Below, piece by piece: positions 58,034 through 64,000 of a DNA stretch of 64,000 nt. Location: NCBI GenBank assembly GCA_051294375.1, contig CM119263.1:7798635-7862634 (forward strand), given 5' to 3'. Made by a program: the position numbers and the translations under genes. Each line of letters opens with the position of its first letter. Position 1 is the stretch's first letter. The notes beneath the pieces were generated by a model. It made no database searches and was not told the DNA's origin. It worked only from the letters and a program-made list of their open reading frames with translations. This DNA is from Paraspadella gotoi. Taxonomy: Eukaryota > Chaetognatha.

Positions 58034-61000
58034 CAGTTGCTTCCGAGTAAAACGTGAATTACTTTTTTTATTGCCCTGGTGTTGAATTTTTCTTCTTGCG
58101 CCCGAAAATTATTTTTTTGGAACATATTTAAATTTTTAGTTGTTTTTTAACCTTCTCTAATTGACATTGTTTACAGAACCGTCGTTAAAACCTTTATTTG
58201 TTAAGTTATATTTGCCTGCGTCTCTTTTCCTAGCCCAAGGCTCTTTTCATCCGAATAAACCTTTACCATTTTCTAATGTAATTATAATAATCATAATGAT
58301 AACCTATTGTTTCTCCGAGTGAGTTAAAAAAAAATTACGTTTTTGAAGAAAACTGCTACTTTATGGTATTCGTACAACCGATATAAAAATTATCCATTCA
58401 TTTAATTTATTTCCCCCAATTCATTCAACGTTCTCACCTCTGCCGCTGAATGAGAAAGGTGTCCTGCGCGGAGAGAAAGTGCTCGATGGCTTTGACGAGA
58501 TCTCCGTTGCATCCTTGAAGGACGAGTTCGAGGACGGCGCGCTTCTGACTCGGAAACACCCTCTCAAGGATCTCGATGGGGGTGAGGCGCCCGGGGCGGA
58601 ACGCCCGAGGCACGCCGTTGACGCCGGCAGAGGCGCCGTTGGGGTCAGGGGATTCCGGCCGCGACGATCGCGGCGTCGCGGCGCCGTTGAAGACTCGTGC
58701 CGAGTCAGCACCGGATGATGACGTCGACGACGATGACGTTTTGCGAATTTTGACGGATTTTGGAGACAAAGGATCAACGTTCGAATCTAAGAACCGACGA
58801 AAATATTTTCTGGTTGGATTATTTAAGAGAAAAAAAGATCAATTATGTAAATATTCAATATAGATTTTACACGAAAAAGCCTAAACTAAAGATTCTCGTT
58901 AAAAAAATGTTTTCGTCGTCGCTGAAATTTCTTCCCATATATGAATCGGTGGTCATCTTCGTGGTCTCAGTCTTCGAAAACCTCGTCGTAAAAAAAATTG
59001 GTCGGACCTGTGAGGACCGTTTTTGTCTCCGACCCCCGGGGTGACCGTATTGTACTCTCCCCATATGCCTCATTTCGTCGGGGTGTTCCCCTCATCAAAA
59101 ATAGACCAGACGACCTTTTTTGGGGACACCATAATAAAAACCACCATTTTATATTTCTGCCAAAAGCGACAAAACCAAATTATGGGTTTAACAAAACTTT
59201 TTTTGTTTTCTGGTTTATCGGTTTTTTATTAGAACCTTTCTTTTAGCGAGCATTAGGGATTTTCATCAGACCGAAACGAAAGGGACATATTCCGTCTGCC
59301 TTCGTCCAAATTAAAGGTTTATATCGAATGTATATCTAGGGCGTTTCCGAATTCTGGTTTTTTTTTACCCGTGCTCAATTTTAGAAGCCTCAGTAATTCA
59401 CGATATATACATAAATTGTCATTAAAATTAAAGCTATTATGATAGTAGTTTGATAGTCGTATATTAGCAGTATAATTTATATAGAAGTTTAATCGTTTTA
59501 TCTCTCTGTAGTTCATTATAAGCTATTTTTAATCGTTGATTGTTTGAAAAGCCTGGATGCTCCACATTCAGTCGCCCCCCTCTTTCGTGTCCTGAACTTT
59601 GTAGTATTACAGACGATCCTCACAGGAATTCGGTCTTCGGATTCGACGTCAACGTCTCTCGTAACATGAATCTTCGCGGTTAACTCCCCTTGAATAGAAA
59701 GGCTCTCGTCCTCCGAGGGAGCGCCTCGGTGCCTCACTTTTAGTGTTGTCGACGCATGCGCCTCGCTCGATTAGATCAAGAAAACTTCATTCCGCACCAA
59801 TTACTCGCGGTAAACTCACCCTTTTCCACTTCGACCTCGTCGTCTTCTTCGCGATACTTATCGTCGCATTCGTCGTCGTCGTCGTCGGCGCTGGTGTCGC
59901 ACACGATGTTCTCTTGTTTATCACACATTTCGACGTCTCCGTCCGACGAACCGAAGAGTCCGAACTGAAAAGGAAATCGAAAAGAAGTGTCAAATTCAAG
60001 TTTAAAATTTATACAATTTAATAACAGTATTATTTTCCACATTGTATAATAAAAAAAGAAGATTTGGAAAAGAAAAAAGATACTCCGAGGGGCTTCCTTC
60101 GGCCGGAAGGGAATCGCACAAAATCAAAATGACCCCATGTCTCTCTTTGAGCTCAAGTGTGAGCAAAAGAAGCCTCAACAGTTAACGACGACTTCAACCT
60201 TTTCGAACTTCAAAGAAAAAAGGAAAGACAAACAGAGAAAGAAAGCGATTAAAAGGCGTAACTTGAAAACGTGAGCAGATATGAAAATTTACAATCAAAA
60301 TACATAAAAATATTATTCGTTTGCTATTAAAAAAGGTAAGTTTCCACCAGTCCCGCTTTAGACTTTAAAACTCACCCCCGCGTTGAGACTGAGGGAGAAA
60401 GGGCTGCAGGCACGGAGCCCCAAGGCGATAGCATCCTCAGCCGCCTGTTGCCGCTTCAGCGCCACTTGCGCCGCCATGACTCTCTGCCGCTCGGCGATCA
60501 AGTTGCATTTGGGGCATCGGCAATCTGAAGCGGAAATGGAATCAGCATTTAATTGCATTTTGGGCATCAGCCGTTGGGAGAGGAAAAAGAGTCAGTATCA
60601 AGTGGAATTTGGGGTATCAGCAATCAGAAAATGAAAAAGGAAAGGGTTTTGGGAACCAGGTAGAGGAAAGGGTATCTAAAAAAAATGTTTTATTGCTGCG
60701 TTTTTTTGCTGCACCAAGTGAGAATTGCTTGGATGAGTGGAAATGGTGAGCCTTTAAGGACTAAACCATTTCCTCCCGTCCCTTTTATCTTTTCTTCCCG
60801 TTAAACGAAATCGAATCTCGTGACATTTGGATTTCGAAAAAGTTTGAGGATCTCGTGAAAAGGGGAAAAATGGTGAACGTGAGCCCGTGAAATGTTCTCT
60901 CAGTCGGGGGTCGCCGATCGCGAACCTCGATTATCTCACGCGCGATTCGATTTGAAAAGAAGAAAAATGAATAAGAAAAATTCCATCTCGAAAATCGAGA

Positions 61001-61357
61001 AATATCGGGATTTGGAAAAAGAGATGGAAATTGAAATGATTGAGAGAGAGAAAAAAAATGGAAGATCGTCTTTTTTTAGTTAATTTTATCCACTTTGCCA
61101 TGAGATGGAAACTGGCAAATGGCAACTGGCAACTGGCTACAGTGTCGCGTCTTGAGGGGAAGGCGAATATCAAGTTTCGAGAGGAATGACCGAAGGGATT
61201 GCTTGCGCAATTTGAGAGTGACCTTAAGAGTTTGTTTTTTTCGTCCTTTCTTTCTTTCTCTCTTTCTTTCTTACTTTCTCTCTTTCTTTCTTTCTTTATT
61301 TCCTTTTTTCTTTTTTCTTTTTTCTTTTTTCTTTTTTCTTTTTTCTTTTTTCTTTTT

Positions 61358-61389
<32 letters not shown>

Positions 61390-61584
61390 ACCCTTGTGGG
61401 GACAAAATCTTTTGTGGCCCTTAAGCCAAGACACCATGCCATGATTCCGGCACCGCGCGCATTTCGGTCTCCTAACGGCGCCGTTGGTCGACGATGCCGG
61501 GGAATGGCGGGAATCCGGCGCCGCCAGCGGAGAAGGGGCGCCGCCGGGGGAGGCCACGGCCGACGCCGTCGTCGTGGAATGCAT
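57132..61584 (-). CDS. DM-domain transcription factor with DMA domain (Dmrt93B-like, five exons)
   Basis: Nuclear DNA-binding regulator of the doublesex/mab-3 family. Exons (from 5'): 61584-61392, 60524-60376, 59964-59820, 58786-58438, and a last exon from about 57672 to 57132. The DM zinc module spans exons 1-2 (residues about 40-90): [20 protein letters not shown], then [20 protein letters not shown]. Its Cys/His ligands are C42, C45, H49, H57, C61, C66, C68 and C71. The segment [11 protein letters not shown] after it is, from memory, typical of Dmrt93B-type members. Exon 3 is very acidic. Exon 4 has the DMA domain (about 231-268, [20 protein letters not shown]...AIEHFLS), which marks the DMRT3/4/5/93B/99B group. 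The last exon holds KSAFSPL, a segment seen in such proteins. Length about 458 residues in this reading. The exon 4-5 junction is uncertain; exact orthology needs a tree. Confidence 0.92.
57712..57790. repeat. (GA)n tract forming the DM-gene polypyrimidine region
   Basis: On the gene's strand this is (CT)n immediately 5' of the TTTTTTCTTATCCAG acceptor, so a microsatellite acts as the polypyrimidine tract. Confidence 0.9.
57914..58031. repeat. (GA)n tract in DM-gene intron 4
   Basis: Second GA array of about 115 bp in the same intron, with a few single-base interruptions. Confidence 0.92.
58438..58786 (-). CDS. DM-gene exon 4 (DMA domain)
   Basis: Starts after TTTTCGTCGGTTCTTAG, phase 1, serine-rich linker, then the DMA domain. 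Ends IQRQR at a GTGAGA donor, leaving two bases of a codon. Confidence 0.93.
59820..59964 (-). CDS. DM-gene exon 3
   Basis: 48 codons plus one base, acceptor TTTCCTTTTCAG, donor GTGAGT. Strongly acidic (runs of Asp and Glu) with scattered Cys; probably a disordered linker or activation region. It keeps frame with exons 2 and 4. Confidence 0.82.
60376..60524 (-). CDS. DM-gene exon 2
   Basis: Starts after TTTCCGCTTCAG with two bases completing Asp65. Contains the second half of the DM module and the recognition helix ([15 protein letters not shown]), then [10 protein letters not shown]; donor GTGAGT. Confidence 0.93.
61238..61390. repeat. (TTTC)n / (TTTTTC)n microsatellite in DM-gene intron 1
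   Basis: On the coding strand this is GAAA/GAAAAA repeat beginning inside the 5' splice site of exon 1. Length changes here would sit immediately beside the donor. Confidence 0.9.
61392..61584 (-). CDS. DM-gene exon 1
   Basis: 64 codons plus one base. Low-complexity Ala/Ser/Pro start, then the first part of the DM module up to FCPHK. The donor is GTAAGAAAGAAAG: a (GAAA)n microsatellite begins directly at the splice site and fills 61238-61390 of the intron. Confidence 0.93.
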
Positions 61585-61643
61585 TGTAGAATATTTAAAA
61601 CTTTAGAAATTTGAATAGTTAAAATTATAATAAGATTCGTAGG

Positions 61644-61711
61644 AGAGAGAGAACGGAGAGAGAGAGAGAGCGAGAACGAGAGAGAGAGAGGAGAGAGGAG
61701 AGAGAGAGAGA

Positions 61712-61761
<50 letters not shown>
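61644..61761. repeat. (GA)n tract upstream of the DM gene
   Basis: Begins 60 bp upstream of the start codon and is mostly GA. Depending on the start site it is in the leader or promoter; GA arrays can bind GAGA-type factors, but none is shown here. Confidence 0.9.
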
Positions 61762-61763
<2 letters not shown>

Positions 61764-62194
61764 CGTGGCAACGTAAACTAAAAAAATTGATGGAAATGAA
61801 AGAGATTTAAAAAGCGCAAAATCAAATACATTATAATGGACGAATTATGATATTTGTGCGAAATGCTTTAATAAAGACAGTGCAATTATGGCAAAATCAG
61901 CAGAAAAAAATTGTCGTCTGTTGTTTTTATTTTTTTATAATAAAATATTTATCTTACAACTTAACGCTCGAGCGCTTTTAGTAAGTTTTGACGTCGCGAA
62001 ATCCTCGTTACACACTTTTGAACGTTCCTTTGAAGGATGTATGCCGAATACGTTCATGAGTCTGCGGTAACATCTTTTCTGCCGTCCCGGATGTAACTCC
62101 ATTCGCTGGAGGAAGACGAGCGCGCCCCTCCGCCTCGCGAGACGACGCAATTCGAGTCACTTTCTCCGATCGGCGGGGGGAGAAACGAAAGCTG

Positions 62195-62223
62195 ATTGGT
62201 CAACGAATAAACGCTTTCATTGG
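62195..62223 (-). promoter_or_regulatory. Paired CCAAT boxes upstream of the DM gene
   Basis: ATTGG at 62195-62199 and again at 62219-62223 read as CCAAT on the gene's strand, 24 bp apart, both in extended contexts (GACCAAT and AACCAATGA). They lie in a GC-rich stretch (62080-62240) about 610 bp upstream of the ATG. Paired NF-Y sites at such spacing are common in animal promoters. That they serve this gene is inferred. Confidence 0.35.
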
Positions 62224-62239
62224 TTGACGGAGAAGGCGC

Positions 62240-63485
62240 TTAGGAGGAGGAGGAAGAGGAGAAAAAAACGTAAAAGGGAAAGGAGGAGGAAGAGGAGAAG
62301 GAGAAGTAAAGCGTGAGGATTTGCGATGGGGAGAGACTAAGAAATCGAGACCTCGAATCAATTAGGGAGAAAAGAAGGAAAAAAACGGGGAAAAAGGAAA
62401 AAGATGGAAAAAATGGAAAGAAGAGAGAAAGAGATGGAAGATATTTGATAAGGAGCGCGGCATCGGGACCCGATTCATGCTCCACACAAATACTTTTTCC
62501 TTTTCACATTCGCCCCGTTAGACCTCCGGAATTTGACCTCGATCGTGGACCCAATTTTTAAAGAGCAAAATGTTTTGGAGCAGATGCGACTTATTTATTT
62601 TTTGTCGCCTTTATTGTTAAAATGGATTGTCGGTCTACCTTTTCCCAAATTGTTTTGTTTTGAAGCTTGATTGGGATAAACTTATTACCTTAGGGTCATT
62701 TTCTATACATATGTTGATTTTTTGTCATCGTGAAATTTTTTTCTTATCCGAAATTGAAAAATATTTAATAATTTATTAAATAGCAACAGTTCACATCTCA
62801 CATTATCCAATCCAATCTGACGCCCTACGAGGTTCACAGTATCGATCCGCGTCGACTCAGTGAATCCAAGTAACTTCGAAGGACTCGTATCAAATGTTGA
62901 ACATCTTCGTTGAGAACTCGATCCAATCCGTATTTACTTTGCGCTGGAGAAAATCCATTTCTTAAAAACTTCCGGTTTTCAAACACTCTGGAAAGTTCTC
63001 TCTCTCTCTCTCTCTCTCTCTCTCCCCCTGCCTTCATATCCCTTCTTCTGCTCTCTCTCTTTCTCCCCTCTTCTCTGCTCGCTTTTCCCCTCCTCCTCTC
63101 ATCTCCTTCCTCGTCTCTCTCTCTCCTCTCTGCCTCTCGTCATCCGTCATTCTCTACGGCGTTTTCTGTCTCGCTCTATCCTCCTCGCATTTGTCTTCTC
63201 TCCCTCTTCTCTGTGGCCGGCGCGTCGTGGCCCTGCCCCTCGCTTTCCGCGCCGCGGCCTCCCTCCGATAGCGGCCGTTCCACCCCGCTCTGTTCCAGTC
63301 TCTCTCTCTCGCTTCGTCTCTCTCTCTCTCTCGCTCCTCTCATCTTCTCCCGTCTTCCCCCGCGCCTCCTCGTTCTTTTTTCCTTTTTCTCCATACGCAG
63401 AGACTGAGGGATACAGCGGAAAGTTAATAGAAAGTTGATAGAGAAGGAAGGTTGAGAATAAGAGACAGGGAGAGAATAGAGAAAA

Positions 63486-63572
<87 letters not shown>

Positions 63573-63666
63573 CACCCTATTCAATCGTTCTAGGAATCTA
63601 CCCCCCTCCCGCTCGGTCTGCCTTCGTGGGGACTTCTTTTATTTTTGTTTGAAAAGAAAATCATAC

Positions 63667-63718
<52 letters not shown>

Positions 63719-64000
63719 GAGAAGAGAGAGAGAGAGAGAAGCGAGAGAGAGAGAGCGGGAAAGGAGAAAGAGTGGAAGGGAGTAAGAAAATACGGAGAAA
63801 GTGAGAGAAAAATAGATCCGGTAGAGAGAAAGATAGAGAGAGAAAGCGAGACCTCAATCCATTCATGTTTCTCCAATGGTGTCGAGATACTCGTTATATT
63901 TTTTCGATAAAACGTTTCCCTTCTGAAGTTTGAGCCGAAAAAAAACACTTCTTCTCTTCACCTCGCTGCTGTTTTGTTTTCATTGGTCGCTACGAAAATA
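62240..64000. other. No gene seen; dense CT/GA arrays
   Basis: CT-rich at about 62996-63130 and 63298-63370, then (GA)n at 63484-63571 and 63671-63760. The CT-rich and GA-rich parts are opposite in strand and could fold back on each other. Open frames are repeat translations. Confidence 0.6.
63484..63571. repeat. (GA)n microsatellite, nearly perfect
   Basis: About 85 bp of GA with one TGA interruption. Confidence 0.95.

Noticed and set aside
58479-58863. + strand frames opposite Dmrt exon 4
   Set aside because: Shadow frames of the GC-rich coding exon; the - strand encodes the recognisable DMA domain.
59516-59737. 73-codon frame on the - strand inside Dmrt intron 3 as a possible extra exon
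   Set aside because: No pyrimidine tract before the possible acceptor, and exons 3 and 4 already join in phase without it.

Overview
This is nuclear DNA of an animal, most likely an invertebrate and perhaps an arthropod. Two multi-exon genes with GT-AG introns can be read: a Cdc25 phosphatase on the + strand (about 47.9-53.8 kb) and a DM-domain (doublesex/mab-3 related) transcription factor of the DMA-bearing, Dmrt93B-like type on the - strand (57.1-61.6 kb). Coding exons are GC-rich islands in an AT-rich background that is saturated with (GA)n/(CT)n microsatellites. The species cannot be fixed from the sequence; the arthropod guess rests on the Dmrt93B-like DM domain and the compact TATA/initiator promoter.

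Layout. 0-45.5 kb: no convincing gene. This part is built from repeated blocks, several of them joined by runs of exactly 25 N. (a) 1-2622 and 2648-4990 are inverted copies around a 25-N gap. (b) 2848-7555 is repeated in direct orientation at 15290-19878, the second copy carrying frequent 1-2 base indels. (c) 20165-20814 is repeated at 25644-26267, and 22640-25625 at 28875-31867. (d) 26758-28640 is an inverted copy of 35225-36165 with about 0.95 kb of extra AT-rich tandem repeat. (e) 37320-38640 is repeated at 41037-42350, and 38880-39990 resembles 42700-43290. The pattern fits unmerged haplotigs or poorly polished contigs joined by scaffolding better than ancient biology, although a few differences, such as the 0.95-kb insertion, look like real polymorphism. 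45.6-46.0 kb: a short TA-flanked terminal-inverted-repeat element (MITE).

46-64 kb: the gene-bearing part. The Cdc25 gene has a TATA box and initiator-like site, a short upstream ORF, six coding exons and an apparently complete reading frame of 695 codons. Its regulatory half carries two RSxSxP 14-3-3-type sites, a DDG motif and a KEN box; its C-terminal half is the rhodanese-fold catalytic domain with the HCEFSKER signature. About 3.3 kb downstream and facing it is the DM-domain gene, with the DM zinc module split over exons 1-2 and a DMA domain in exon 4. A possible two-exon small gene on the + strand (56848-57274) runs antisense into the last DM-gene exon. No rRNA, tRNA or CRISPR was recognised.

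The two clear genes are not pathway partners: one drives mitotic entry by dephosphorylating Cdk, the other is a developmental regulator. Their tail-to-tail arrangement is a matter of position.
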